A DNA stretch of 64,000 bases from MPNP01 sp026709725 (GTDB taxonomy: Bacteria; Pseudomonadota; Alphaproteobacteria; Rhodobacterales; Rhodobacteraceae). A program made the position numbers and the translations under genes. Location: the NCBI GenBank assembly GCA_965200805.1, contig OZ241384.1, forward strand, positions 3,162,001 through 3,226,000, in the 5' to 3' direction. Below, piece by piece: positions 35,100 to 45,065 of this stretch; the first letter of the stretch is position 1; each line of letters opens with the position of its first letter. The notes beneath the pieces were generated by a model that was given only the letters and a program-made list of their open reading frames with translations, did no database searches and was not told the DNA's origin.

Positions 35100-37250
35100 T
35101 CAGGCCGTGTTCAGAATTGCCAGCCACTCATCCTCATCCATGATCCGCAAATCAAGATCCCGGGCCTTGCGCTCTTTGGTACCGCTCCCCGGGCCGCAGA
35201 CAACGATGTCGACATTCTTCGATACCGAACTGTAGATTTTGGCACCCATGGCCGCGGCACGTGACTTGGCTTCGGCGCGCTTCATGCTCGTCAATGTGCC
35301 CGTAAAGACAATTGTCTTGCCTGTCAGGGGTGTCTGCCTGTGCTCACCTTCACCCTCTTCGTCGAAATCAACCTCGGCAACGAGTGCTGTGACCATCGCC
35401 CGGAACCCCGGATCGATGAATGCCTCAAGGAGAGAAGCAGCGGTTCGGTCACCAATACCGTCAATTCCCATGACATCAGTCCAGCCATGCCCGAGCGTTG
35501 CTATTGTCGCCTCCAGACTCCGGTCAAACGTTGCCCAATCGCCAAAATGCTCGGCAATCCGCTCAGCAGACCGAACACCGGCAAATCGGATCCCCAACGC
35601 AAAGAGCAGGCGGGCAAATGTAACCTTGCGTGCCGCATTGATTTCACGAAAGAGATTTGCTTCTGAACTCTCACCCCAGCCTGGCCAGTCCGCGAGGGGT
35701 GGATCAAACGTCGCAAGTCGGGATTCGAGCCGATAGATGTCAAGGGGAGACCTGATCAGGGGAACGCCGTCCGTATCCTCCCTGGTAAAAAACTGCTCAA
35801 TAATCTTGCCACCCAGCCCTTCGATGTTCATCGCTTCCCGACTGACAAAGTGTTTCAGTCGACCAAGAATCTGGGCCCGGCAGGTATGGACGCCAATACA
35901 GCGCCGGACGGCATCATCGCCCTCACGAATGGCCTTGCTGCCACATTCCGGACAGGTTGACGGGAAAACGTATGGCCTGGCATCGGCGGGGCGCCTGGCG
36001 AGATCGACCTGACCAATTTTGGGGATCACGTCGCCACTGCGATAGACCTCCACGGTATCGCCAACCCGGATGTCCGCTCCATTCCGTATGAATGAGCCAT
36101 CAGCACTGATTCCGGCAATGTAGTCCTCGTTGTGCAGAGTCACGGAGGAGACATCGACTCCGCCCACCCGGACGGTCTCGACCTTGGCAACGGGTGACAA
36201 GGCACCGGTTCGACCGATCTGGATTTCGATTCCGAGCAGGCGTGTCCATGCAGTCTCGGGTGGAAATTTGCAGGCAATGGCCCAGCGCGGCCATGCCGAT
36301 TGACTGCCCAGCCGCTCCTGGAGGGCGAGATCATCAACCTTGCAGGTCATTCCATCAATATCAAAGTCAAGCTCGGCCCGCATCGCTGTGATGCGTTTGT
36401 AGTAAGCAATCACAGCATTGATATCCTGAAAGGTTTCGCAAAGGGTGCTGATCGGGAGGCCCATTGCACCGAGACGCCTGATCGCAGCGTGATGCCCTGA
36501 GGCCAGACGCCCGGAGATGGCTCCGATACTGTGTGCAACAAACGACAATTGCCGCGTGGCTGTTATGGCCGGGTCCAGCTGCCTGACGGCACCCGATGCC
36601 GCATTCCGCGGATTGGCATAGGTCTGCGCCACACCACCACCTCGGCTTGCTGCGGTCTCCAGGTCCCGGTTCAGGGCCGCAAATGCTTCGTGGGTCATGA
36701 AGATTTCACCACGAATTTCCATCAATTCCGGTGCATTCCGCAGGTGTTTGGGGATGGTCGCGATCGTCCGGATATTGGCCGTGACATCCTCGCCAATCTC
36801 ACCCCCGCCCCGGGTTGCGGCGCGGACAAGTTCACCATGACGATAGAGAAGCGAGATGGCCAGACCGTCGATCTTGGGTTCAGCGACATATGAGAGGGCG
36901 GCGGCGGCGTCCAGACCCAGAAAGCGCCGGGTCCGGAGGTCAAACTCGATCAGGTCTTCAGGCTTGAAAGCATTGTCGAGTGACAGCATTGGCGATTCAT
37001 GCCGGACCTTGCGAAAACCGCCTGCCGCCGGCGCTCCGACCTCATCGGTCGGTGAGTTCTTCTTTTTGAGATCAGGAAACCGTGTTTCAATTGCCCGCAA
37101 CCTGACAACCCATCCGTCAAAGGTCTCATCGGACACATCGGAGGTGTTTTCCCTGTAATAAAGGTCCCGTGCCCGCCGAATTGCCCCGGAAAGTGCTTCG
37201 ATATCCTTCTCGGCTTGGGTTCGATCAAGTTCCCAGACAGGTGTGCCCAT
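35100..37250 (-). CDS. ligA: NAD-dependent DNA ligase
   Basis: A 716-residue ligase that seals nicks in replication and repair. The adenylated lysine is K126 in VAEPKIDGLAISLLYRHGEL, followed by RAATRGGGEIGEDVTANIRT. The four-cysteine zinc site is CPECGSKAIREGDDAVRRC plus HTCRAQ. Helix-hairpin-helix repeats follow, and the C-terminal BRCT domain starts near TGKTIVFTGTLTSMKRAEAK. Length is slightly above the typical 670-700. GGGAG lies about 12 bases before the ATG. Single gene, opposite in direction to both neighbours. Confidence 0.97.
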   Translation of the reverse strand: MGTPVWELDRTQAEKDIEALSGAIRRARDLYYRENTSDVSDETFDGWVVRLRAIETRFPDLKKKNSPTDEVGAPAAGGFRKVRHESPMLSLDNAFKPEDLIEFDLRTRRFLGLDAAAALSYVAEPKIDGLAISLLYRHGELVRAATRGGGEIGEDVTANIRTIATIPKHLRNAPELMEIRGEIFMTHEAFAALNRDLETAASRGGGVAQTYANPRNAASGAVRQLDPAITATRQLSFVAHSIGAISGRLASGHHAAIRRLGAMGLPISTLCETFQDINAVIAYYKRITAMRAELDFDIDGMTCKVDDLALQERLGSQSAWPRWAIACKFPPETAWTRLLGIEIQIGRTGALSPVAKVETVRVGGVDVSSVTLHNEDYIAGISADGSFIRNGADIRVGDTVEVYRSGDVIPKIGQVDLARRPADARPYVFPSTCPECGSKAIREGDDAVRRCIGVHTCRAQILGRLKHFVSREAMNIEGLGGKIIEQFFTREDTDGVPLIRSPLDIYRLESRLATFDPPLADWPGWGESSEANLFREINAARKVTFARLLFALGIRFAGVRSAERIAEHFGDWATFDRSLEATIATLGHGWTDVMGIDGIGDRTAASLLEAFIDPGFRAMVTALVAEVDFDEEGEGEHRQTPLTGKTIVFTGTLTSMKRAEAKSRAAAMGAKIYSSVSKNVDIVVCGPGSGTKERKARDLDLRIMDEDEWLAILNTA

Positions 37251-37437
37251 AATCGATAGTCTCCCGTTGATGCACCCCCTGATGTTTCCTGCATTATCCC
37301 GTCTTCACCCGGAATGCATCTGAATCATCATGAACCACAGACCCGGTTCAGCATGATCCGGAGAGATCGGCATTGAAATCCATCCCGAACTGCATAATGC
37401 TCAGCCTCAGCAATTCCCTCACCATCGGAACAGACTC

Positions 37438-38574
37438 ATGGATATGGCGATTGATCTTGGTTTTGCCAAACCGCGTCAGGAGACCCGTGTGGTGGTTGCC
37501 ATGTCCGGTGGGGTAGACAGCTCAGTCGTGGCTGCCCTCCTGCACAATGCCGGTTATGAGGTGATTGGAGTCACAATGCAGCTCTATGACCATGGCGCTG
37601 CTGTCGGGCGCAAGGGAGCCTGCTGTGCTGGCCGCGATATCCACGATGCCCGGCGCATCGCAGCTGAATGCGGCTTTCCGCATTATGTTCTTGATTATGA
37701 GTCGCATTTCCGCGCCAGCGTTATTGATGAATTTGTCGACAGTTATACATCCGGCTCCACACCCATCCCCTGCATCCGGTGCAACCAGCGCGTGAAGTTT
37801 ACTGAAATGCTGGGCATGGCCCGGGATCTTGGTGCAGACTGTCTGGCAACTGGTCATTACGTCCGTCGCCTTGAAGCCAGAGAAGGAGCTGAACTCCACA
37901 GGGCGGTCGACGCAGATCGGGATCAATCGTATTTTCTCTTTGCAACCACCAGGGATCAGCTTGCGTTTCTGCGCTTTCCCCTGGGAGCGGTGCCATCCAA
38001 GCAGGAGACCCGGGCCCTGGCACGGAAATTTGGTCTGACAGTGGCCGACAAGCCCGACAGCCAGGATATCTGCTTTGTCCCGGACGGCAATTATGCAGCC
38101 CTGATTCAAAAACTTGAGCCGGGTGCCGCCGAGCCGGGAAACATCGTGGACCTCTCCGGCCGAAAACTCGGTGAGCATCAGGGAATCATCAACTACACGA
38201 TCGGTCAACGACGGCGTCTTGGCATTCCAACATCGGGTGAGCCGCTCTATGTTGTCAAACTTGATCCCGTGAGTCGCAGAGTGACGGTTGGGCCGCGTTC
38301 CGCACTCCGGATCAAGGAATTCCGGATTGATGATATCAACTGGCTTGGGCATCAATCCTTTGTCGGACGTGCACAGTGGCGCGTCGCAATAAAAGTCCGC
38401 TCAACCGCTGAGTCTGTCACAGCGCATATCAAGCCGGATGGTCCCCACTCGGCGCATGTGGTACCGGAAGATCCGGTCTGGGGTGTCACCCCCGGACAGG
38501 CCTGTGTCTTTTATGCACCAGGGTCAGCCCGGGTTCTCGGCGGGGGATGGATTTGCCGTAAAACCGATTCATGA
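37438..38574 (+). CDS. mnmA: tRNA-specific 2-thiouridylase
   Basis: A 378-residue enzyme that thiolates U34 of tRNAs for Lys, Glu and Gln. The PP-loop SGGVDSS is at residues 23-29 in VVVAMSGGVDSSVVAALL. The two catalytic cysteines are in TPIPCIRCNQRVKF and DSQDICFVPDG. IDDINWLG starts the C-terminal domain. Start is ATG 37438, with ATG 37444 as an alternative. Length is normal. The next gene starts 19 bp after the stop, so the two may be co-transcribed although their functions are unrelated. Confidence 0.96.
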   Translation: MDMAIDLGFAKPRQETRVVVAMSGGVDSSVVAALLHNAGYEVIGVTMQLYDHGAAVGRKGACCAGRDIHDARRIAAECGFPHYVLDYESHFRASVIDEFVDSYTSGSTPIPCIRCNQRVKFTEMLGMARDLGADCLATGHYVRRLEAREGAELHRAVDADRDQSYFLFATTRDQLAFLRFPLGAVPSKQETRALARKFGLTVADKPDSQDICFVPDGNYAALIQKLEPGAAEPGNIVDLSGRKLGEHQGIINYTIGQRRRLGIPTSGEPLYVVKLDPVSRRVTVGPRSALRIKEFRIDDINWLGHQSFVGRAQWRVAIKVRSTAESVTAHIKPDGPHSAHVVPEDPVWGVTPGQACVFYAPGSARVLGGGWICRKTDS

Positions 38575-38593
38575 TCACAGACAGGAGGAGAGC

Positions 38594-39994
38594 ATGACAA
38601 CAGAGAATGATCGAAAGGGCCGGGTCCTGGCAGCGGTTGACAGGGAGTTCGAGAATGCGGTTGAGCGGCTTCTGACGCTGGTCAAAATCCCATCAATCTC
38701 AACGGACCCGGCCCATGCAAGGAATTGCCGCCAGGCTGCAGACTGGCTGACAGACCTTCTGACCGACCTTGGTTTTGTTGCCAAAACCCACGAGACCGAT
38801 GGCCACCCGGTTGTTGTCGGACATTCAGGCGGCGCACATCAGCGAATGCTGTTTTATGGGCACTATGATGTCCAGCCGGCTGACCCGCTTGATCTCTGGG
38901 TCCGTCCACCCTTCGAAGCAGACATTATTGATGCCCCGTATGGCAAAGCCATTCATGGTCGTGGTGCAAGCGATGACAAGGGTCAGTTCATGACGTTTCT
39001 TGAAGCGTGCAGGGCATGGAAGCAGGCAACCGGAACCCTGCCTGAGGGACTTGTTGTGATGCTGGAAGGGGAAGAGGAATGTGGCTCGATCTCACTCGCA
39101 CCATTTCTGGAAGAACACCAGGATATGCTGCGGGCCGACCTGGCTCTGGTTTGCGACACCGGGCTTCATGCCAGCCGACAACCCGCAATCATGACATCGC
39201 TCAGGGGCCTCCTGTCTGAAGAAATCACCATAACGGGCCCGGCAATTGATCTGCATTCAGGTCTCTATGGCGGCCTTGCCGTCAATCCCCTGCGTGTCCT
39301 CAGCAGTGTTCTTGCCAGCCTTCATGACAAAGCCAACCGTGTGATGATCCCCGGGTTCTATCGGGATGTCCGGCCAACCGACCATACCCGCGTGGAGACC
39401 TGGGAGATGCTGAATTTTGATACCGGAAGGTTCCTCGGCAAGGTGGGCCTTGCCGCCCCGGTCAATGAAGAAGGCTTCAGTGCCCTTGAAGCACTCTGGT
39501 CACGCCCGACCTGCGAAATCAATGGAATGACCGGTGGCTACACCGGGGACGGATTCAAGACGGTCCTGCCTTCACAGGCATCAGCCAAGATCAGTTTTCG
39601 TCTTGTTGCAGATCAGGATCCCGATCACCTGCGTGAACGGTTCCGCGCATTTGTGATGACGCAAATTCCCAGCGATTGCACAGTCAATTTCACAGCCTAT
39701 GCCGGCGAGAAAGCCTGCACGATGGACACAACGAGCCCTCTCTTTGAGGCCAGTCTTGAGGAGCTGAACGAGGAATGGCAGGCACTCCCTGTCATGACCG
39801 GGAGCGGCGGCTCAATTCCCGTCACAACAATGTTTCGGGAGATTCTCGGCATGAATTCGCTCCTCACCGGTTTCAGCCGCGGTGATGATGCCATCCACTC
39901 GCCCAATGAGAAATACAGCCTGGACAATTTCCGCAAGGGCATCAGGAGCTGGGCGCGGATCCTGTCCCGGGCCGAAGAACTCGAGACCCTGTAG
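38594..39994 (+). CDS. M20 family dipeptidase (CNDP-like)
   Basis: A 466-residue zinc peptidase. The ATG at 38594 has AGGAGGAG just upstream, which decides the start. Motifs in order are MLFYGHYDVQPADPLDLW (His, Asp), HGRGASDDKGQFMTF (bridging Asp), MLEGEEECGSISLAPFL (Glu pair), and SPNEKYSLDNF near the end, where the last metal ligand is expected. The long form and the second-domain sequence TGPAIDLHSGLYGGLAVNPL place it with carnosinase/CNDP-type dipeptidases, which cleave small peptides or derivatised amino acids in the cytoplasm. The exact substrate is unknown. It follows mnmA closely. Confidence 0.9.
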   Translation: MTTENDRKGRVLAAVDREFENAVERLLTLVKIPSISTDPAHARNCRQAADWLTDLLTDLGFVAKTHETDGHPVVVGHSGGAHQRMLFYGHYDVQPADPLDLWVRPPFEADIIDAPYGKAIHGRGASDDKGQFMTFLEACRAWKQATGTLPEGLVVMLEGEEECGSISLAPFLEEHQDMLRADLALVCDTGLHASRQPAIMTSLRGLLSEEITITGPAIDLHSGLYGGLAVNPLRVLSSVLASLHDKANRVMIPGFYRDVRPTDHTRVETWEMLNFDTGRFLGKVGLAAPVNEEGFSALEALWSRPTCEINGMTGGYTGDGFKTVLPSQASAKISFRLVADQDPDHLRERFRAFVMTQIPSDCTVNFTAYAGEKACTMDTTSPLFEASLEELNEEWQALPVMTGSGGSIPVTTMFREILGMNSLLTGFSRGDDAIHSPNEKYSLDNFRKGIRSWARILSRAEELETL

Positions 39995-42331
39995 TGCCAC
40001 AGTGATGAATGACCTCACATCTGCGCACCGGGGAAATCGTCTCACCCTGCCTGTCATTCTGCTGAGCGGTTGCGGAACAGGACGGATTTTCCCGGTCCGG
40101 AATCGCCCTGCCTGGCACCGGGTAAAACGGTCAATTGCTCTTTCCCGATAGCGCATCTGACGCGCAGGCGGCCCTTTGAGAAAGATATGACGGGTCTGGT
40201 TCTGCATTGACACCGGACCAGCAGGGCATGGCGGGTGAAAGCATCGGGTGTTCAAGGCACCGCATCAGGATACCCGTCTCTCCGGGAGAGATCCGACAGC
40301 CGGTTCGTCGAACGCAACACCCAGCACCCGATCATTGGGGAAGCCACCATCCTCATCCACACAGACATGCTGTCAGGCGTGGTCCCGATGCGCATCAATC
40401 CTCCGCGTTTCCCGGCCTGTCCCAGCAGAGGAGGACATAACACTGCTGGATAGACAGTGATGGGGGAATGTCCCGGGTGATGGTTTGGAAAAAGGGTCAC
40501 CGGGATTGCGCGCAAGAGGGAAGCGCCGTCATATTCTTCAGGCAGAATATGGTTCAATCTTTCAGGGAGGCGGTGATGATGGATCTGTCAGACTGGTGCT
40601 GCCATCACGGACTCCCGTGCAAGTTCGCTTGCTGTCCGTCCCAAATTGCATCCGGTCACTGGATTGATATCTTTTTACGTGTCAGTTTGAGCGACTGTGC
40701 CATATGAATCGGAAATGATCTGCAGCCGGATCAATTGCGGACTCCTGCTATCCCATAATCACTGAATTGATGCCATTCTCCGGCACGCACGCTTCCAATC
40801 GGTGACGGTCTCGCAGAGTCTCCGCCCCAACAAGGGGCAATGCCTCCCGGCCATCCATCCGGCCGTGGAGGCCAACAAGAGGCAGAGAGCGATGACAGCA
40901 GACGACAAGACCGTCACAGGGGGCCGCAAGATCCCATCGGGTGTGATCCCCGTATGGCGGACCCGGGAATCTGCACATCCCTGATCATGCATGATCTGCC
41001 AAAATCGCATTCGGCTCCAATCAACGATCCGGCGAAAACGCCGCCCCGTTTCCCGAATGGATTCGCGGCAGTGCCGATCCGTGTCACCGCCCGGCTCCTT
41101 TCAACAGGACACAGCTGACTCCCGGATCCTGATTCTGCCGACCCGGTTCCATACGAACCGGCACACGGCATGATCCCCCCGATGCCGTCAGCCGGCTGCG
41201 CGCGCATGGGAACGCCCGCGCCCTCGGGACCCTGCAAACCCGGAGCTGGCGGGGTCCGGGTGACAGGCGGCGGGCCGGCACGCGTGGCCCGATTCGGTCG
41301 AATCGTGCCAGGGGCCGGGATGTTGGTTGCAACCCCCCATCACCTTGATGGCCTCATCCCGGCACCGGGCACCCGGAAGGCTGTGGTCCGGTCGCCCCAG
41401 ACGCCGGAGGAGATCCCATCATTCCCAGTCGCTAGCCTGTCAATGGCCAGAGGGTTGATGGGATGGTCTTGATGCCACAAAGCGGACATCTTCATCCGTC
41501 CGCATCCGATCCTGTCCGGGCCTGCACGGCATCGTCGATCCCGAGCCTCTCAAGCGGGACGCTCCGGCGCAGCTGTCCGTGGTCCACACCGGGGATGGCC
41601 AGCCCCTGCCACCCCATGCCCAGATGATGCCGGGGCCGAATGATGCCGGCCTGTGCGCAGATCGCTGGTGTCCCATGCTCCGATCCGGATGGGGAACGGG
41701 ATGGCCTGGCGCCGGCTCCCCCACGGACACCGACCGGCAACCGGGCAGGGTGCTGACGAAGGGGTATCGGGGGCGCACCCGGGACGGGCGGGCCGCCAGG
41801 CGGAAGCGGATGTTCGGGGACGGCCTCTCCGGCAAGGGGGCCGTGATCATGGATGGCCCGCCCTGATGGAATGATCGGCGGACCGAACCGGACAGGAGTT
41901 CGGCGCCACGATGTCGTGGCGTCCCTGCCGGGAGAGACTGTCGGCAGTGCATGACGCGCCGCCCGGATGTCCTGCACATGCCGTCCATGACGAGGGAGGA
42001 TGCGATGATTTCGGGTTGAAACGGACTGATTGGGGAAAGGGGACTGATTGGGGAAAGGGGTTGCACTGATTGCCCGTAGGAATTCCCTTTTTGATCGCTG
42101 ATGGGGCCCGCAATCATCCGGCCCTTGACGGGAGCGATTCTCCTATGGCCGACCTTTCATGACATCTCCTGACGATCCTCAATTCCTGACATGATTCGAC
42201 CAGATCAGGCCGCCCGCGCCAAGCGGAGCCCGTTGCCATTGACAGCCCGGGCGGTCGCCCTGTCGCCGCCACCCGGGCCCAAGCCGCATCGAAGCAGCCA
42301 GACTTTCAGACTGAAGGTCAGGTTTCGCAAA
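39995..42331. other. 2.3-kb region without a recognisable gene
   Basis: The longest gene-free stretch between core genes. Open frames are short, overlap on both strands and look unlike proteins (long Pro/Arg/Gly runs). The part 41440-42117 has one open minus frame of 225 codons and an overlapping plus frame of 95 codons without family resemblance. It may be an extremely decayed mobile element. An 18-bp tandem duplication (42023-42058) lies near its right end. No tRNA or attachment site was seen. Confidence 0.55.
42023..42058. repeat. 18-bp tandem duplication
   Basis: Two exact adjacent copies of GGACTGATTGGGGAAAGG. A third, partial echo (ACTGATTG) follows a few bases later. It lies in non-coding DNA downstream of the AbiE operon. 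Confidence 0.9.
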
Positions 42332-43222
42332 TCAGGATCTGTCAGCTTGCTGTTCTGCTGCGAATTTTCTGGCAATGGCCGCCGCCGGCATCAGAAATCC
42401 TGCGATTGTTTCAATGACATGCTGCAGTGATTCCGGATTCACGGAAACATCCTGAACGAACGCCTCCCATTGGCGCTGCCTGGCCTCATTATCGCTGTAT
42501 GCGACGGTTAGGACTTCAGGGACTTTTGCTGGAATAACTGTTCCGCGATTTTCAAATGTGGCAGCGATTGAGCGACCCAGCTGGGTTTGATCAAAGTCGA
42601 ATGACTGGCTCAGTAGCCAAATGTCATAATAGTCCTTTGTCCGTGAATTGCTGAGGCCGAGACTTACCATGGCCTCAAACTTTTCAGCGATCACTGTCTC
42701 GCGCGCATACCCGCGTAACGGAGCAGTTGGCATATCCAGCAATCCTGGAAGATCGAGCATTTTCGGCTTCGGTTCCGTGATGTCTCCGAATCCAATATCG
42801 ATTCGGACCTGAATCCTCGCACCGTCAATATCGGCGGTTGTCTTGATACGCAGTCCGCCATGGACCCCATCCTCGCGTATACGGCTGACCTGGGCACCTT
42901 TTGCGTCAAAACAGACGCCATCGTCAGCTTCCTGTGCAAAAATGTCCTGGAACACGGCAAGGACAGTTTTGGGGTCAGTATCACCGTAACCCAACATATC
43001 CACATCACGGCTTCCACGAAACAGGACACCAAGCCAACTCATCAGGAGCATTGCGCCCTTGAGAACAAAGCGGTGAGCATGCTCTGATTGCGACAGGCGA
43101 TAGAGAAAACGTTCATTGGCATATCGGATCAATATGAGTTCGTAGTTTTGTCCGTTTTCCCTACTGATTTTGAGCAGTCTGGTGCGCACCGATGCTCCTG
43201 TATTCCTGATTTCTCTAACCAT
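42332..43222 (-). CDS. abiEii: AbiEii-type nucleotidyltransferase toxin
   Basis: A 296-residue toxin of the AbiE type IV toxin-antitoxin/phage-defence system. The start is ATG 43222, since upstream codons in the open frame belong antisense to nothing known. The nucleotidyltransferase motif is VLFRGSRDVDMLGYGD (G-S-x-x-D-x-D). The central part has QVRIDIGFGDI with the next acidic residue, and the late family motif is SNSRTKDYYDIWLL. FVLKGAMLLMSWLG near the N terminus is also conserved. AbiEii-type toxins modify nucleotides or tRNA and stop growth on phage infection. It overlaps the antitoxin gene by eight bases and is translated after it. No damage is visible. Confidence 0.92.
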   Translation of the reverse strand: MVREIRNTGASVRTRLLKISRENGQNYELILIRYANERFLYRLSQSEHAHRFVLKGAMLLMSWLGVLFRGSRDVDMLGYGDTDPKTVLAVFQDIFAQEADDGVCFDAKGAQVSRIREDGVHGGLRIKTTADIDGARIQVRIDIGFGDITEPKPKMLDLPGLLDMPTAPLRGYARETVIAEKFEAMVSLGLSNSRTKDYYDIWLLSQSFDFDQTQLGRSIAATFENRGTVIPAKVPEVLTVAYSDNEARQRQWEAFVQDVSVNPESLQHVIETIAGFLMPAAAIARKFAAEQQADRS

Positions 43223-43832
43223 TTGCAGTGAGGGCTTCCAGATAGGGACGCATGATTGTCGAAACTCCGCCTCTCGCCGCTGCATTTTCAATCTCAGCGG
43301 GTGTGGCCCTGCGATGCCGCAGGGTTTCCTGCAAACCTTCCAGGGCCACGGTTTGACCGACGACCCGACGGTGTCGGAAACAGTCTGCAATTGTCTTGGC
43401 AACCCCGAAAACCTTTACCGCCACCCCTTCGATCATGAATGTTTCAACATCGTCTTTCAGCAGCTCGTCCGTGAAGCGGACAACCCGCAATGGCACAATA
43501 TCCTCAGTAGGCGACCAGTCATTCCTGCCGATTGCAAGCCAGATCGCCCGTGGAACCTGATCTGTCAGATCATGAAACATCAGGGCCGAAGTAAGACAGA
43601 TCACGCCCCTGGGGCTGCGCTTCGCAATTTCTGCAAGACTGTGATTGGCATCCAGCGGCGCATCATGCAGTTGATAGAGACCACGCCCCAGATGGAGCAC
43701 ATCACCATTCTCGCGCATTCTGCTGATTGTTGCTGCCGTGATGCCTGCCGCCCTGAATTCACGCAGCCGGATAATGCTGCCATCCCGGAGCATTTCAAGA
43801 GCGCATTCGCGTTGTGTCCTGTTGCTTTTCAT
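43215..43832 (-). CDS. abiEi: AbiEi-type antitoxin and transcriptional regulator
   Basis: A 205-residue protein with an N-terminal winged helix-turn-helix (REFRAAGITAATISRMRENG, then DVLHLGRGLYQL) and a C-terminal AbiEi domain. Family motifs include SPRGVICLTSALMFHDLTDQ, PRAIWLAIGRND and VAKTIADCFRHRRVVG. AbiEi proteins neutralise the AbiEii toxin and repress their own operon by binding inverted repeats. Two exact 54-bp repeats with inverted arms lie about 80 and 155 bp upstream, the likely operators. The composition of this gene and of the upstream region is AT-richer than the surroundings, which suggests acquisition. Confidence 0.9.
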   Translation of the reverse strand: MKSNRTQRECALEMLRDGSIIRLREFRAAGITAATISRMRENGDVLHLGRGLYQLHDAPLDANHSLAEIAKRSPRGVICLTSALMFHDLTDQVPRAIWLAIGRNDWSPTEDIVPLRVVRFTDELLKDDVETFMIEGVAVKVFGVAKTIADCFRHRRVVGQTVALEGLQETLRHRRATPAEIENAAARGGVSTIMRPYLEALTANG

Positions 43833-43910
43833 TTGCCTAGAACCTTCAGTTTCATAAGAGTATTTTATGGCTATCTCCTTTTTGGGATCAGTTCGATTTC
43901 CAACTCTGAA

Positions 43911-43964
43911 TATTGATACAGAACCACAGATTTCAGTGTTTATCTTGTAAGGTTTTGTATCATT
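43911..43964. repeat. 54-bp repeat with inverted arms, copy 1 (putative AbiE operator)
   Basis: This 54-bp sequence recurs exactly at 43988-44041. Within it, TGATACAGAACC and GGTTTTGTATCA form 12-base inverted arms with one mismatch, separated by about 26 bases that include TTTCAGTGTTTATCTTG. It lies upstream of the AbiE antitoxin. AbiEi proteins of other systems bind inverted repeats in their own promoter, so an operator role is the best guess. A small inserted element is the alternative. Confidence 0.9.
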
Positions 43965-43987
43965 CTTTTCCCGATGATCAAATGACT

Positions 43988-44041
43988 TATTGATACAGAA
44001 CCACAGATTTCAGTGTTTATCTTGTAAGGTTTTGTATCATT
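43988..44041. repeat. 54-bp repeat with inverted arms, copy 2
   Basis: Exact second copy of 43911-43964 with a 77-bp period. The 23-bp spacer between the copies is unique (CTTTTCCCGATGATCAAATG at its start). Copy 2 is over 150 bp from the antitoxin start. Confidence 0.9.
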
Positions 44042-44258
44042 ACGGTGTCCGGGGAAATCTGGTCGCATGCCTCATGGTCTTGCCGGGCAGACCGGTGCAT
44101 CGACCGGAGGCCGGAGTTTCACCTGTGATGAACAAGGTTCGACGAAATCGCAGATGGTCAGTGGGGGCAGACCGGATGATGTCTCCGGGGTCAGGAGGTT
44201 GAGAACGCGGCCTGCCCCAATCAGGGAACCGCGAGCAGGACATGGAGCGGGGGTTGTT

Positions 44259-45035
44259 TCAGCGGCCTTCAAAATTCGGTTGGCGTTTCTGGATGAAGGC
44301 CAGGATACCTTCCTTGAAATCCCGACTCTTGCCCGCCTCCCCCTGAAGACGCGCTTCAATTTCGAGCTGTTCCCTGTAGGTGCTGGCATAGGATGACCGG
44401 ATCGCCTCCCGGATTTTCAGAAAAGACCGGGTTGGCCCATTCGCCAGCTGCCCGGCCCGACGCTGCCAGTGTTCAGCGAACATCTCATCAGGAACCGCCT
44501 CCCAGATCAGGCCCCATTCGCAGGCAATTTTGGCCGGAATGCGATCAGAGAAGAGTGCCATGCCCATTGCGCGAGCCAGACCCACCTGCTTGGGAAGGCA
44601 CCAGGTGCCGCCGGCATCCGGGATCAGGCCAATCCGGGTGAAGGCCTGCAGGAAATACGCACTTTCTGCAGCGATGACGACATCAGCTGCAAGTGCCAGA
44701 CTGGCGCCGGCGCCAGCCGCTGCACCATTGACTGCAGCCAGAGTGGGCAGCGGGCAGTTGGTGAGCGCGTCCAGCATCGGGATGTACTCATCGCGAATGA
44801 TCCGCTCAAAGTCAGGCTCGGCCAGATTGATACGGTTGCCCAGGTCCTGGCCGGAGCAGAATGAGGGTCCCTCGCCTGTGAGAACCAGTACCCGGGCGTC
44901 ATCGGGAACAAAGCGTGCGGCATGGGCGATCTCATCGCGCATCACCGTATTCAACTCATTGCTGACATTGGGGCGATTGAGGCACAGGACTGCCACCCCG
45001 GCCTTGACCGACACCTTGATGGTCTCATACTCCAT
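44259..45035 (-). CDS. Enoyl-CoA hydratase/isomerase family protein, PaaG-like
   Basis: A 258-residue crotonase-fold protein. Oxyanion-hole motifs are EGPSFCSGQDLGNRIN and AAVNGAAAGAGASLALAADV. TRIGLIPDAGGTWCLPKQVG and the C-terminal KEGILAFIQKRQPNFEGR are typical of the family. The Ser/Cys-Gly-Gln-Asp-Leu loop with Asp and the GLIPDAGGTW segment resemble PaaG (epoxy-phenylacetyl-CoA isomerase), but no other phenylacetate genes are present, so only the family is safe. GGGAGGA precedes the ATG. It starts 30 bp after ccmH and may be read through from it. Confidence 0.85.
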   Translation of the reverse strand: MEYETIKVSVKAGVAVLCLNRPNVSNELNTVMRDEIAHAARFVPDDARVLVLTGEGPSFCSGQDLGNRINLAEPDFERIIRDEYIPMLDALTNCPLPTLAAVNGAAAGAGASLALAADVVIAAESAYFLQAFTRIGLIPDAGGTWCLPKQVGLARAMGMALFSDRIPAKIACEWGLIWEAVPDEMFAEHWQRRAGQLANGPTRSFLKIREAIRSSYASTYREQLEIEARLQGEAGKSRDFKEGILAFIQKRQPNFEGR

Positions 45036-45065
45036 GGACTGGCTCCTCCCGGTGGGATCGGAGAG

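Noticed and set aside
41440..42117. 225-codon minus frame in the 2.3-kb gap
   Set aside because: Pro/Arg/Gly-rich, overlaps other open frames on both strands and has no motif; likely a composition effect or an extremely decayed element.
43911..44041. Two repeats with a unique spacer resemble a minimal CRISPR array
   Set aside because: The repeat is 54 bp and the spacer only 23 bp, there are only two repeats and no cas gene. The inverted arms and position fit AbiE operators better.
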